A DNA stretch of 64,000 bases. It comes from Gimesia fumaroli. Lineage in GTDB: Bacteria > Planctomycetota > Planctomycetia > Planctomycetales > Planctomycetaceae. Position 1 is the first letter of the stretch. Each line of letters starts with the position of its first letter. The position numbers and the translations under genes were made by a program. The stretch lies in the NCBI RefSeq assembly GCF_007754425.1, contig NZ_CP037452.1:868001-932000 (forward strand), written 5' to 3'. Shown here one piece after another: positions 44,465 to 53,462 of this stretch. Below the pieces are notes generated by a model. The model was not told where the DNA came from. It ran no database searches and saw only the letters and a list, made by a program, of their open reading frames with translations.

Positions 44465-47335
44465 ATGGCTTCGTTTTTTCAAAAGCGCGATCCTTGGGGA
44501 CACAGTTTCTCGTTATGGGTTGTGGTTTTCATGATCTTCATCACCCCGGTTCTATTCGGGGTTTTGCGTGAGATCCGGCAGGAAAACAATGTTGAGAACT
44601 GGTTGCCCCCCAACGACCCTCAGTCAAAAGTTCTCTCCTGGCACCGTAAGAGTTTTGGCATTGAAGACCGTCTGCTCCTTTCCTGGGAAGGGAGTTCGCT
44701 AACTGATTTGCGGGCCGATCGCCTGAAAACACTGCTATTGGGAACACCCGATGAAAAGGGGATTCTCCGCGGCGGTTCACCTTACATCCAAAATGTCTTA
44801 ACGCCTCAGGATGCCATTCGGAAGATGGTGGAGTACCGGGTTGAGCCGGATGAAGCCCAGGAGCGTTTAAAAGGTGTTCTGCTGGGTACTGGAGCTCTGA
44901 AGATCCAGTTAACCGAAGCCGGCCGAAAAAGGCAGGAGCAGACGATCCAGGAGTTGATCGGCAAAGCAAAGAGCGAGTTGGGGATCGAGCTGACGGTAAA
45001 GCCTGCTTTCAAAGAGTGGGTTGAGATCGTAGATGAATCGAATGAGGCCGAGATTGTCGAGACACCTGCCAGCGATGATGAAGAGCAGGTTGATTTCCAG
45101 GCTTTGGTGGCCGAGATTCCCTCTCATGATTTTCAAGTGACCTGGCCGCGGATGCAGCCTGCGTCTCAACTGAGTGAGCAGATTCAGCAGTTGGCCTTGT
45201 CTCTGAAGCGGCCTACGATCCTGCCGGAAACCAAGTCAGAGAAGTCAGAAAAAACTGCCGATGCGGCGGCGACACATCCTGCTCTGGTGAAAGATTGTTT
45301 CTTTGCCGTGGGAACACCGATTGCCGTTGCGATTGAGCTGTCTGACACGGGAGACGCCGACCATGCTGCTGCGGTTGCTGCCGTCAAAGCAGCCGCCTCG
45401 AAGTCGGGCATTCCCGAAGCCGGCTTGCATATGGGAGGCAGACCTGTTGCAGGAGCTGCTTTGAATCGAATGGTCAAAGAATCTTCCTGGAATACTGCGT
45501 ATCCGGTCTGGCAGTTTCATAAACGGTCTGTGACGCTCTTCTCCGGGTTGATTGGGATTGCACTCGCATTTCTGATGTTACGCAGCCTGCGTCTTTCGTG
45601 CCTGGTGCTGCTGGTGTCTTATTATACAACGTTTGTGGCTGTCTCTATCGTACCTTTAACAGGGGGAACCATGAATATGGTTCTGGTGGTGATGCCGACC
45701 CTGTTGACAGTGCTGACGCTATCCGGCTCGATTCATGTGGCCAATTACTGGAAACACGCCGCGCATGTGGACATGAAAAATGCGGTTTCTCAAGCTGTCG
45801 AAATGGCACGGGCGCCCTGCATGATGGCCAGTCTGACGACCGCCATTGGTCTGGCTTCGCTCATGACCAGCCCGCTCTCGCCTGTACGTGATTTCGGCCT
45901 GTATTCTTCGATTGGCTGTCTGATTTCACTGTTGATGATCTTATACGGCTTACCGTCGTTGCTACAGTTATGGCCGGGTAAGCCTCCCAAAGAATCTGAT
46001 GTGGATACCCGACATTGGCAGAAGCTGGGGCGCGTCTTATCCCGGCATCAGGTGCTGGTGTCGATGAGTTGCCTGATTATTTTTGCCGTTTCCTGCTATG
46101 GCTTTAAATGGTTTCGGACCGAAACAAAGGTCATCAAATATTTTCCGGATTCCTCTCGGGTGATTCAGGATTACCTGTTCCTGGAAGAGAATCTTTCGGG
46201 AATTACTCCCGTCGACACGGTGATCTGCTTCGATGAGGCCGCTCAGAAAAATATGAATTTTGTTGAGCGCGTGGAACTCGTACGCAAGATTCAACAGAAA
46301 ATTGCAGAGCATCCTGAAATCAGTGGTTCGATTTCTCTAGCTGATTTTCGTCCTGTCTCAGAGCCGTTACCGGAAAATGCGAGCACGTTTCAAAAATTAC
46401 GCAATGCCAAACGCGTAAATGAAACAGAACGACGCGTGCGGGAAAGTTTAAAAACCGGTGATGCGAAATCGTTTCTGTATATTGCCGATGAAGCGATCGA
46501 AATGGAGCAGGAGACCGCCAATGGTGACCGATCGGTCGCTGTGAATAAAGGGGACGAACTGTGGCGGATTACCGCCCAGGTGGCGATTATGACCGATCTG
46601 AATTACGGTCACTTGACACGCGATTTGAACCAGGTGACGCAGTCGGTTCTACGTGACCACGCCGGCACGACGCATCTCGTAACCGGCACAATTCCGCTGT
46701 TCCTGCGAACGCAGCAGGCAGTTCTGGAAAGTCTGATTAAGAGTTTCGGTCTGGCGTTTGCCGTGATTGCGGTTGTGATGATGATTCTGCTCCGCAGTCC
46801 GACAGCGGGCTTGATTACCATGTTGCCGAACCTGATGCCGATCGGCGTGGTCTTCGGGTTGATTTCCTGGATGAAAATGCCCGTTGATATCGGGACGATG
46901 ATTACCGCTTCGGTGGCGCTGGGGATTGCCGTTGATGGAACGCTGCATTTGCTGACCTGGTTCAAAATCGGCATTGAAGAAGGCAAAACCAAGAGCGAAG
47001 CCGTCGCGGCTGCAATGGGGCATTGTGGCCCGGCAATGTGGCAGACGAGTGCTGCCGTGGGGATCAGTCTGGCGATGCTCTACCCGGCAGAACTGCTGCT
47101 GGTGAGCCGATTCGGGATTCTGATGTCTGCCTTGATCGCGGCTGCTCTGTTAGCGGACATTATCTTTCTGCCGGCTCTGTTAGCGGGCCCGCTGGGTTCT
47201 CTGATCGTGGCGTCCCATAAAAAAGATCAGGCTGCGGCCGCGAATGCACCGCTGTTACAGGACGGCAAAGCCACGAAGCCGCATCTTCCACAGGCAATTA
47301 AACGGACTCAGTCGGAAACAACACTGGAAACCTGA
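44465..47335 (+). CDS. RND-superfamily transporter, MMPL-like
   Basis: The 956-residue membrane protein has the RND duplication: TM1 at about 16-36, a first periplasmic domain (40-340), TM helices 2-6 (355-520) with LTLSGSIHVANYW, a second periplasmic domain (555-760), and TM helices 7-12 (770-925) with ASVALGIAVDGTLHLLTWF, where the charged aspartate is typical of proton coupling. The lower complexity of the first loop (E/D/K-rich 190-260) is unusual. It resembles hopanoid/lipid-exporting MMPL families more than AcrB drug pumps; no membrane-fusion protein or outer-membrane channel is adjacent. Its stop abuts the stop of the next gene. Confidence 0.85.
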   Translation: MASFFQKRDPWGHSFSLWVVVFMIFITPVLFGVLREIRQENNVENWLPPNDPQSKVLSWHRKSFGIEDRLLLSWEGSSLTDLRADRLKTLLLGTPDEKGILRGGSPYIQNVLTPQDAIRKMVEYRVEPDEAQERLKGVLLGTGALKIQLTEAGRKRQEQTIQELIGKAKSELGIELTVKPAFKEWVEIVDESNEAEIVETPASDDEEQVDFQALVAEIPSHDFQVTWPRMQPASQLSEQIQQLALSLKRPTILPETKSEKSEKTADAAATHPALVKDCFFAVGTPIAVAIELSDTGDADHAAAVAAVKAAASKSGIPEAGLHMGGRPVAGAALNRMVKESSWNTAYPVWQFHKRSVTLFSGLIGIALAFLMLRSLRLSCLVLLVSYYTTFVAVSIVPLTGGTMNMVLVVMPTLLTVLTLSGSIHVANYWKHAAHVDMKNAVSQAVEMARAPCMMASLTTAIGLASLMTSPLSPVRDFGLYSSIGCLISLLMILYGLPSLLQLWPGKPPKESDVDTRHWQKLGRVLSRHQVLVSMSCLIIFAVSCYGFKWFRTETKVIKYFPDSSRVIQDYLFLEENLSGITPVDTVICFDEAAQKNMNFVERVELVRKIQQKIAEHPEISGSISLADFRPVSEPLPENASTFQKLRNAKRVNETERRVRESLKTGDAKSFLYIADEAIEMEQETANGDRSVAVNKGDELWRITAQVAIMTDLNYGHLTRDLNQVTQSVLRDHAGTTHLVTGTIPLFLRTQQAVLESLIKSFGLAFAVIAVVMMILLRSPTAGLITMLPNLMPIGVVFGLISWMKMPVDIGTMITASVALGIAVDGTLHLLTWFKIGIEEGKTKSEAVAAAMGHCGPAMWQTSAAVGISLAMLYPAELLLVSRFGILMSALIAAALLADIIFLPALLAGPLGSLIVASHKKDQAAAANAPLLQDGKATKPHLPQAIKRTQSETTLET

Positions 47336-48259
47336 TCAGGGAGTCCTCCGGGTTTTCTTTGCGTTTGTGATGCGATTGAGAAATGCAAAGATTTTCTGCG
47401 TAGGCATGTCATCGGCTTGACCAATTTCGCGATTGATCGTCATATGTGTTTTGCCGGGTGCGGGAACCACGCTGACGTCGACCTGGTTCGCTTTCAGTTT
47501 TTTAGCCAGACGCTCTGACTGCCGTCTGGAGTCGGCTCGGCTCGCGACGTGCAGAATCAGAAAAGGGGGGATTGATCGATTCCTGCGAACGTAAGTCAGT
47601 GGAGAGGCTGCTTTCCAGATTTTCTCATCTTCACCGAATACGCTGGTATAAATTTTTTTACCCGTTCGGCCAGCGGTCTTGATGCGATCAGCGATATCAT
47701 AGCCGGCACCATCGAGTAAAATGGTGCCCTTGATGGTTTTCAGCGAGAGCGACTCCTGTTTGAGGTAGGCAGGATTGGTCGAGACCAAAGCAACCAGGTG
47801 TGCGCCCGCAGAGTGGCCCATCAGAAAGATTTGATTGGGATTTCCGCCATACTCCTGCGCATGATCGTGAACCCAGTGAATGGCCTGTGCGACGTCCTGA
47901 GCCTGTTCGTCATAGGTAGCCTTTGGGTGGAGTCGATAATTGATGCTGACCAGCAGGTAGCCGTGCTGTGTGAATGCCAGAGGTTTCTGATCGACGCCCC
48001 GCTTATCACCAATTTTCCAGGCACCGCCGTGTACCCAGACGACGATGGGATGGTTCTTTCCCGAATTGGGAGCATAGATGTCGAGGCTTTTGAAATGCTT
48101 GCCGATGCGGATCGAGGAATCATAGGGAACGTGGCGCACCGTTTTGAAATTTGCAGGCGTCTGATTTTCCGAACGTGCCATCTGGCTGGAGACTGTGAGC
48201 AGCAGGGCTACGGCGAGTATCTTCCAGAAACAGCGGCGGAAAACAGAGCGGTGTGTCAT
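47336..48259 (-). CDS. Secreted alpha/beta hydrolase (BD-FAE-like esterase)
   Basis: The start at 48259 is supported by its four-base overlap with the rsmD stop and a signal peptide (about 1-30, ending MARSE). Catalytic motifs are WVHGGAWKIGDKRG (oxyanion), LMGHSAGAH (nucleophile), and TH near the C-terminus (PGKTHMTINRE) for the histidine. 307 residues. The family includes bile-acid/feruloyl esterase-like secreted esterases. Coupling to rsmD is probably historical rather than functional. Confidence 0.8.
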   Translation of the reverse strand: MTHRSVFRRCFWKILAVALLLTVSSQMARSENQTPANFKTVRHVPYDSSIRIGKHFKSLDIYAPNSGKNHPIVVWVHGGAWKIGDKRGVDQKPLAFTQHGYLLVSINYRLHPKATYDEQAQDVAQAIHWVHDHAQEYGGNPNQIFLMGHSAGAHLVALVSTNPAYLKQESLSLKTIKGTILLDGAGYDIADRIKTAGRTGKKIYTSVFGEDEKIWKAASPLTYVRRNRSIPPFLILHVASRADSRRQSERLAKKLKANQVDVSVVPAPGKTHMTINREIGQADDMPTQKIFAFLNRITNAKKTRRTP

Positions 48260-48846
48260 GTGGTCTGGCCTTGTCGTTTTTTCATGAAGTGCAGGTCCAT
48301 GCTTGATTTTTGCAGCAGGTCGTATTCTTCCCAATCCGGGGGACATTCGAATTCGGCATCGCGCGGGGCTCTGAGGATCAGGTGGCAGTCTGCGGAAGAG
48401 ACCGTCTCCCGTGCGAGGCGTTCCATCGATTCATAAAGTCTGGACCCTGGCTTGAGATCGTCGAGCATTTTATAGGGGGGATCAAAGAAGATCAGATCGA
48501 AGGGAACAAAGTCCGGGACGTTTTTCGGGCGGAAGGAGGAAAGCAGGGCGTTGGTTCTCCAGCAGAGTGTTTCTTCATCTGCGCCAATGGTTTCCACGTT
48601 GCGTTTGAGGAGCTCGTGGGCTTTGCGATCCTGCTCAATAAACACGACGCTGCTGGCACCCCGACTGAGGGCTTCCAGGCCGAGCGATCCCGTGCCGGCA
48701 TAGATATCGGCCACACGTCTTTCTTTAACCGTATCGCCAAGCCATTCGAAGAGGACTTCTTTCACAAAATCGGTGATGGGGCGTGTGGTCTGGCCGGGAT
48801 TCACTTGGAGTTTTCGGCGACGGTATTTTCCTGCAATAATACGCAC
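48256..48846 (-). CDS. rsmD: 16S rRNA (guanine-966-N2)-methyltransferase
   Basis: The 196-residue protein begins MRIIAGKYRRRKL, typical of RsmD, with the SAM-binding VADIYAGTGSLGLEALSRGA (about 44-63), VVFIEQD, and the catalytic FFDPPYK (about 118-124; NPPY/DPPY motif). It methylates G966 of 16S rRNA in the 30S subunit. It precedes the esterase gene on the minus strand with a four-base overlap. Confidence 0.93.
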   Translation of the reverse strand: MRIIAGKYRRRKLQVNPGQTTRPITDFVKEVLFEWLGDTVKERRVADIYAGTGSLGLEALSRGASSVVFIEQDRKAHELLKRNVETIGADEETLCWRTNALLSSFRPKNVPDFVPFDLIFFDPPYKMLDDLKPGSRLYESMERLARETVSSADCHLILRAPRDAEFECPPDWEEYDLLQKSSMDLHFMKKRQGQTT

Positions 48847-48951
48847 TGCTTAATCTTTTCAATAATAACAGGTGTGAACCGAATGGCCCCCACGGGGAGT
48901 AGAACTACTGTAAAACGTGATTGTATAGAGACTTGTCAGCAATGAGAAGCA

Positions 48952-49521
48952 TCACTCAGATTCCTGCTTTTGTTGCGCGACGCGTTCCCAGTGTTTTTTG
49001 ATAATATCAGCGGCCTCCTCGGCAACCGAGTGATATTCCTTTTTTTTCGGAGGTTTTGGAGCGGGGGGGACGCCAGTCGGTGGAATGTTTGAAGTGGGAA
49101 TCACCGTAGTATCGCCAGCGGAGGACGCTTCCTCTTCAGAGACTTCTTCCGAAAGCCAGCTTGAAATATCGTCGTCTGACAGTGGTGCCGCTTTATCGGG
49201 CTCCAGATTACTGGGTTTTTTGATCCTGGTTTTTGTGCCCGCTAATTCGAAGACCATCGGCCCGATTCTCAATTGATCACCTGTCTGAAGGGGGGTTTCT
49301 GTCTCGATGGCGATGTCATTGATAAACGTTCCATTACGGCTTTCCAGATCATCCACGAACAGTTTCCCGTCGCGGATTTTAATCTGGCAGTGCATTCGGC
49401 TGACGTCAGTATCTGAAACGCGGATGTCGCATTCCAGGTCTCGTCCGACGGTGATATCTCGATCAGGAAGTTTCAATTTTTTTCCTTGATATTTGCCTGT
49501 CTTGATAATGAATTTTGGCAT
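48952..49521 (-). CDS. FHA-domain protein
   Basis: Residues 1-95 form a forkhead-associated domain (ITVGRDLECDIRVSDTDVSRMHCQI and LESRNGTFIN, with the GR, SRxH and NGT contacts for phosphothreonine). The C-terminal half is acidic, rich in Ser, Pro and Lys, and likely disordered, ending in a helical KKHWERVAQQKQ. It probably recruits a phosphorylated Ser/Thr-kinase target. It is followed on the same strand by nothing, and the response-regulator gene lies 200 bases away. Confidence 0.87.
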   Translation of the reverse strand: MPKFIIKTGKYQGKKLKLPDRDITVGRDLECDIRVSDTDVSRMHCQIKIRDGKLFVDDLESRNGTFINDIAIETETPLQTGDQLRIGPMVFELAGTKTRIKKPSNLEPDKAAPLSDDDISSWLSEEVSEEEASSAGDTTVIPTSNIPPTGVPPAPKPPKKKEYHSVAEEAADIIKKHWERVAQQKQESE

Positions 49522-49723
49522 GGGGCCCTCAAAGCTAAGTAGGGAAGTGGTCTTGTGGAATCAGTTGGTAACAGGCGATCTGCTTTTGTTTTTCAATTGG
49601 AAGCTGCAGGTTGGTTATATCAAATCTCACCTGGGTGAGAGAGTGAGCGAACAGGCTGGATTGAAGGATGAAGCTCATGTATGCAAAATCAGGAAATCCA
49701 TATCTGAACTGGAGTTGGTTTGA

Positions 49724-50287
49724 TTAATCATGCAGGGGAACCATCAGTGACTCATGACACGCCGGGCAGGTCATCGTACGCCCGCGGTGTTTGATGCGCA
49801 CTTTTAATTTTTTACCACAGGGGCAGAAGAAGTGAATCCGTTCTTCCGTTTTCACTTTTTCCGGAGGCAAGTGTTCCTGCTCCCAGAGGTCGTTGGAAAT
49901 TTCCTTGATCAATTCGAGTAGTTCATCCGGGTTACAGGGTTTGAGCAGATACCCGTCTGCCCCGACACGTGTTGCCAGCTGGCGCGATTCCGGAGAATCG
50001 ATTGCTGTGAGAATCAGTATGGGAACATGGCATTCTCTTTGTTTCATATGTTCGCAGATTTCAAATCCGCTTTCATGAGGCAGAATCAGATCAAGGATGA
50101 CGAAATCCGGTTTGTGCATTGAGAAGGAAGAATGCGCCTGGCCTCCATCCTTGGCAATCGTCACGTGATAGCCATGTTCTTCGAGTAGTGTTCTCAGGAA
50201 TAAGGCGGTGTCTTGTTCGTCTTCGACCACGAGTATGTGATTTACAATTGAGCGCGTCATATCCCGGCGAAGTTCATTTGTAGCCAT
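49724..50287 (-). CDS. Response regulator with a C-terminal zinc ribbon
   Basis: Residues 16-132 are a receiver domain: VVEDEQDT acid pocket, phospho-acceptor Asp66 in VILDLILP, TAIDS threonine and Lys116 in LLKP. Instead of a DNA-binding or enzymatic output, residues 153-180 hold a treble-clef-like zinc ribbon, CPC (155, 157) and CPAC (174-177). It may bind nucleic acid or a protein partner after phosphorylation. No histidine kinase is adjacent. GGAG precedes the ATG at 50287. Confidence 0.82.
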   Translation of the reverse strand: MATNELRRDMTRSIVNHILVVEDEQDTALFLRTLLEEHGYHVTIAKDGGQAHSSFSMHKPDFVILDLILPHESGFEICEHMKQRECHVPILILTAIDSPESRQLATRVGADGYLLKPCNPDELLELIKEISNDLWEQEHLPPEKVKTEERIHFFCPCGKKLKVRIKHRGRTMTCPACHESLMVPLHD

Positions 50288-50546
50288 TGTGGAGGCTCCC
50301 TGTTTCAGTGTACCCGATTCGTTCGGGCTGCATCATTTTTATATCTCATAGGCAGTTCAATCTGATCTGCTTGAAGAATGGGTTGGTGTGGAAAAATACA
50401 ATTCGTCAATAGTAGTTCGCGGTCAAATCGTAAGTTCTTAAATAAAAGCCATCTTTTTATTATCTCAAAGCAGCAAATAAATGACACGACAAAAAAAATT
50501 TTTTCGTCGGAAATGACAAAAAGTCCTGAAAAATAGGGCAAACACA

Positions 50547-50575
50547 TTGACTTTTGGAAATAAGATCACTTTACT
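50547..50575 (+). promoter_or_regulatory. Probable promoter of the HU gene
   Basis: TTGACT (50547-50552), 17-base spacer, TTTACT (50570-50575), about 120 bases before the ATG at 50694. Confidence 0.5.
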
Positions 50576-50642
50576 TACGCTTGGCTTGGGGTGACTTCGG
50601 TCTGTGAACCAGGCACAAACTAATTTCGCAACTCATTATGAC

Positions 50643-50660
50643 GAAGTGGGAAACCACTTC
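50643..50660 (+). promoter_or_regulatory. GNRA-tetraloop hairpin in the HU leader
   Basis: GAAGTGG and CCACTTC form a perfect seven-base stem closed by GAAA, a GNRA tetraloop, 33 bases before the HU start codon. It is too close to the start to be a terminator and has no T-run. It may stabilise the mRNA or serve in regulation. Confidence 0.5.
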
Positions 50661-50693
50661 TTTCATTTTCAATTCCAGTATCAGGAGTTCACG

Positions 50694-51023
50694 ATGGCAG
50701 CAAAGGCTACGACTAAAGATAAGCCACTTACCAAAACAGAGATCCTCAATGCACTGGCTGAAGGTTCTGGACTCACCAAGAAAGAAGTGACTGCAGTTCT
50801 TGATGAATTAAGCACACTGATTTCGAAGAACCTTGGAAAGCGTGGTCCTGGCGTCTTTAACATTCCTGGGCTCCTGAAAATTCAAGTGCAGCGGAAACCA
50901 GCTACCAAAGCCACAACCCGCCCCAACCCATTCAAACCAGGCGAAATGATGCAGGTTGCTGCGAAGCCAGCCCGCAATGTCGTCAAGGTTCGACCTCTCA
51001 AAGCACTGAAAGAGATGGTTTAA
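50694..51023 (+). CDS. HU-family DNA-binding protein
   Basis: The ATG at 50694 (MAAKATT) has AGGAG upstream. The helical dimerisation half (TKTEILNALAEGSGLTKKEV) and the arm GPGVFNIPGLLKIQVQRKPATKATTRPNPF, with Pro in the DNA-intercalating position, mark an HU/IHF-family protein. At 109 residues it is longer than E. coli HU because of lysine-rich ends, a planctomycete trait. It compacts DNA. It stands alone between a promoter and terminator. Confidence 0.9.
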   Translation: MAAKATTKDKPLTKTEILNALAEGSGLTKKEVTAVLDELSTLISKNLGKRGPGVFNIPGLLKIQVQRKPATKATTRPNPFKPGEMMQVAAKPARNVVKVRPLKALKEMV

Positions 51024-51209
51024 TCGCTCAGTCGACTTGAATCTGACCACACGATCATGAAGATGCAGCTTCCCTGAAGGGGGCTGTGTCTTGCATGAGT
51101 CGCGTCTCAGTTACAAGAAGATAATGAGTTCCCGCATCTGTTGTCATGCTTCTCTCAAAGTTACCGAAGTTTTCTTACGCTTAAGTAAACTTTCAGGTCA
51201 AAAACTCTC

Positions 51210-51246
51210 AAAAGCCAAAAATTCTTTGAAATTTAGGGCTTTTTTG
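51210..51246 (+). terminator. Terminator-like hairpin after HU
   Basis: AAAAGCC and GGCTTTT pair with an inner AAATT/AATTT stem, and TTTT follows. It lies about 185 bases after the stop, so read-through RNA would be long. Confidence 0.55.
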
Positions 51247-51403
51247 TGAAGCCAGGTGCGAATGAACTCTTTTTCTAATCTGTTCTCGTAAGTGTAGATT
51301 TGATTACACTTTACGTCTGCAGTGTTAAGCCTCAGCTTCGGGTGTGTTTCTTCTCTTGATGCCGCTTTGCGCTCTCTCTGCGCGCCCACCTTGCGCTAGC
51401 CTC

Positions 51404-51432
51404 TTGACGCTATAAATGTAGGCTTGTAAAAT
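51404..51432 (+). promoter_or_regulatory. Promoter of csrA
   Basis: TTGACG (51404-51409), 17-base spacer, TAAAAT (51427-51432). It predicts a leader of about 110 bases. Confidence 0.75.
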
Positions 51433-51505
51433 CTCTGAGTGAATGATTGATTGGTATTTTTACTAATTCATGACAGTAGCGCCAGCCCTACCAGACGGCG
51501 TTAGA

Positions 51506-51539
51506 TCAGGATTTACGTAGGATGCATCAGGTATCCTGA
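51506..51539 (+). promoter_or_regulatory. csrA leader hairpin with GGA motifs
   Basis: TCAGGAT (51506-51512) and ATCCTGA (51533-51539) form a seven-base stem. GGA occurs in the left arm (51509) and in the loop (51520, in TAGGATG), the core that CsrA recognises in target leaders. The stem ends 13 bases before the csrA ATG. Confidence 0.5.
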
Positions 51540-51552
51540 AAGAGAAGATGGC

Positions 51553-51765
51553 ATGTTAGTATTATCTCGTAAGAAGAATGAGAAAATCGTAATCGACGAG
51601 AATATCGTCATTACGATTGTCGAGATTCGCGGCGATAAAGTCCGCTTGGGAATTGAAGCACCCCGTGAAGTTCCCATTCATCGTAGCGAAGTTTATGAAG
51701 CAATTCAAAATGAGCAGAATTCGGTTCCAGAGGCTGAAAACGATACCACTGAGCTGATGCAGTAA
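51553..51765 (+). CDS. csrA: Carbon storage regulator CsrA
   Basis: The 70-residue protein starts [20 protein letters not shown], continues [18 protein letters not shown] and has VPIHRSEVY: the canonical CsrA beta strands and RNA-binding R44-like region. It binds GGA-containing mRNA leaders and controls translation and stability. The acidic tail of about ten residues is unremarkable. AGAGAAGATGG precedes the ATG. A strong terminator follows, so it is monocistronic. Confidence 0.95.
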   Translation: MLVLSRKKNEKIVIDENIVITIVEIRGDKVRLGIEAPREVPIHRSEVYEAIQNEQNSVPEAENDTTELMQ

Positions 51766-51791
51766 TTTCGGATTGTGCAAATATGGATACT

Positions 51792-51821
51792 AAAAAAAGC
51801 CGCCATCAGGTGGCTTTTTTT
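51792..51821 (+). terminator. Terminator of csrA
   Basis: A-rich arm, GCCGCC and GGTGGC around ATCA, then seven T. The A-run at the 5' side makes it usable in both directions. Confidence 0.9.
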
Positions 51822-51948
51822 ATGGAATGGTTTCCCGGCCTCCTTCCGCTTAGAGGGCAGAGTTCAAAGTTTTTTTAGAGAAGATGAATTCTGTTAACGC
51901 CGTCCGCTTGACTTATCCGATGGAAACCTTAGATTACTATTTCGCTTC

Positions 51949-52023
51949 GGCCCCATCGTCTAGTTAGGCCCAGGACATCGGGTTTTCATCCCGAAAACAG
52001 GGGTTCAAATCCCCTTGGGGTCA
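51949..52023 (+). tRNA. tRNA-Glu (anticodon TTC)
   Basis: The acceptor arms GGCCCCA and TGGGGTC pair (one G-T wobble), and the discriminator is A. The anticodon stem TCGGG/CCCGA closes the loop TTTTCAT, giving anticodon TTC. The T-arm AGGGGTTCAAATCCCC carries TTCAAAT. CCA is not encoded. A strong terminator follows within seven bases. Confidence 0.95.
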
Positions 52024-52029
52024 GTCGAC

Positions 52030-52067
52030 AGCGAGGATCATTCAAATGAAAGGTCCTCGCTTTTTTT
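52030..52067 (+). terminator. Terminator after tRNA-Glu
   Basis: AGCGAGGA (52030-52037) and TCCTCGCT (52054-52061) pair around a loop with an inner CATT/ATGA stem, followed by seven T. The end of the minus-strand aminotransferase gene lies within the loop. Confidence 0.88.
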
Positions 52068-53267
52068 ACGGCTGGTGTCAAGTTGGCAGCTGGTGGACAT
52101 CTGAATGATTTCGTCAGCGTGCTGGTGTATGCGAAGAACGGCTTTGGCGATCTGGTCCATCTGCTTTTGCCCGGTGAGTAAAATCGGATGATGCAGGACC
52201 ACGAGATTCTGATCGCAGGCGGTGGCGACCGGGAGTGCATCCATTTTTTTGAAGCGCCGCTTGCTGTGAATCGTGTGAAGCGCTCTGAAGCCCGGGTAGA
52301 AGGCAATCCCTTCTGCTTGCATTGATGCGCAGAACAGCGCTCTGGAGAGGCCTGCAAAGTGCTCTGTGGAGTACTTAAAACCCAGTTTGTAAAAGCCGGG
52401 GCAGGAGTCGGTTCCGTTAGTCGTGTTCACCTCGTAGAGACTGGTTAATCCGGCGTGCCCTGCGAGTTGTTGCACCAGATGCTTTACATTCTCCCGGCGT
52501 TTTTGATTCTGGTTTTGCAGTGTTTTCAGCTGGGGAATCAGCAAGGCGGCCTGTAGCTCTGTGAGAGGATAGGCTTCATTGCCACGGAATGAGTAGAGCC
52601 GGATGCGTTGGGCGATCTGAGGCGATGATGTCATAACCGCACCCCCTCGGCCAGCTGTCAGCAGTTTGCTGCCACCAAAACTGAGAACGCCAATGTCTCC
52701 AGCACTGCCTGCGGTACGTCCTTCAATTTTGGCGCCCGGAATCTGGCAGGCATCCTCTACTACGGGAATTCCCCACTTTTTGGCGAGGTTCATCACAGCC
52801 GACATGGGAACCAGGCCTCCGTGTAGGTGTGATACCAGAATACATTTTGTCGAGTTAGTGATAGCCTGCTCAAGCAGGTTAAGATCCAGATTACAATTTC
52901 GACTGTCGACATCAACGAGTACCGGCGTGGCACCGATGGTCAAAATATTCTTGAAGTTTCCTTCGAAGTCATAAGCGGCGAGGATGACTTCATCGCCCGG
53001 GCCGACGCCCAATCCCCGCAAGGCAAGCTCGATGGCAACGGTACCGCTCGAACACAGAATCACTTCTTCGGTTTTGTGGAAGGCCGCCAGTTCCTGTTGT
53101 AACTCCTGAGAGCAGGGGCCATGGTATTTTCCCCACAACCCTGTTTCCTGTGCCTGCTGTAAGGCCTGGTTGATGTCGGGCGAGGCAAAAGGCCACTCGG
53201 GAGGGCCTTCCGGGAAGTAGGGAGTCCCCCCCAGGATGGCCGGCTTTTCTTGTGTTGAACTGTTCAT
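52038..53267 (-). CDS. DegT/DnrJ/EryC1/StrS-family PLP-dependent aminotransferase
   Basis: The start at 53267 (MNSSTQ) is moderately supported; ATG 53324 is an alternative. The fold-type I features are CSSGTVAIELALRGLGVGPGDEV (about 70-92), VVEDACQIPGA for the cofactor-binding aspartate and SFGGSKLLTAGRGGAV with the lysine that forms the Schiff base. These enzymes aminate keto-sugars for polysaccharide or antibiotic building blocks, or act as dehydratases. No sugar gene cluster surrounds it. 409 residues, normal length. Confidence 0.85.
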   Translation of the reverse strand: MNSSTQEKPAILGGTPYFPEGPPEWPFASPDINQALQQAQETGLWGKYHGPCSQELQQELAAFHKTEEVILCSSGTVAIELALRGLGVGPGDEVILAAYDFEGNFKNILTIGATPVLVDVDSRNCNLDLNLLEQAITNSTKCILVSHLHGGLVPMSAVMNLAKKWGIPVVEDACQIPGAKIEGRTAGSAGDIGVLSFGGSKLLTAGRGGAVMTSSPQIAQRIRLYSFRGNEAYPLTELQAALLIPQLKTLQNQNQKRRENVKHLVQQLAGHAGLTSLYEVNTTNGTDSCPGFYKLGFKYSTEHFAGLSRALFCASMQAEGIAFYPGFRALHTIHSKRRFKKMDALPVATACDQNLVVLHHPILLTGQKQMDQIAKAVLRIHQHADEIIQMSTSCQLDTSRKKSEDLSFE

Positions 53268-53462
53268 AAGCTTCGGTGTCAGGGTCCGTTTTTTGGTTGC
53301 CAAATGGGAATTCTGAAACAACATCCTATCGTACTTAAGAATGTTTGATTAAACTAAATGTAGACGAAATACAGGAATTTTTGTTACTAACGACCGTCTG
53401 TGAGACCAGTCGGTGTTAATATTGAGTATTCGAAAATCAATTTTATCGTGAATGGGTGCAGT

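Larger units (their letters stand above)
51024..51552. other. Intergenic region between HU and csrA (529 bases, no gene)
   Basis: It holds the HU terminator-like hairpin at 51210, the csrA promoter at 51404 and the folded csrA leader. The purine-poor central part shows no gene that I can support. Confidence 0.6.

Noticed and set aside
49493-49723. 76-codon plus-strand frame between the FHA and response-regulator genes
   Set aside because: It begins antisense to the FHA start region, has no binding site and no family resemblance.
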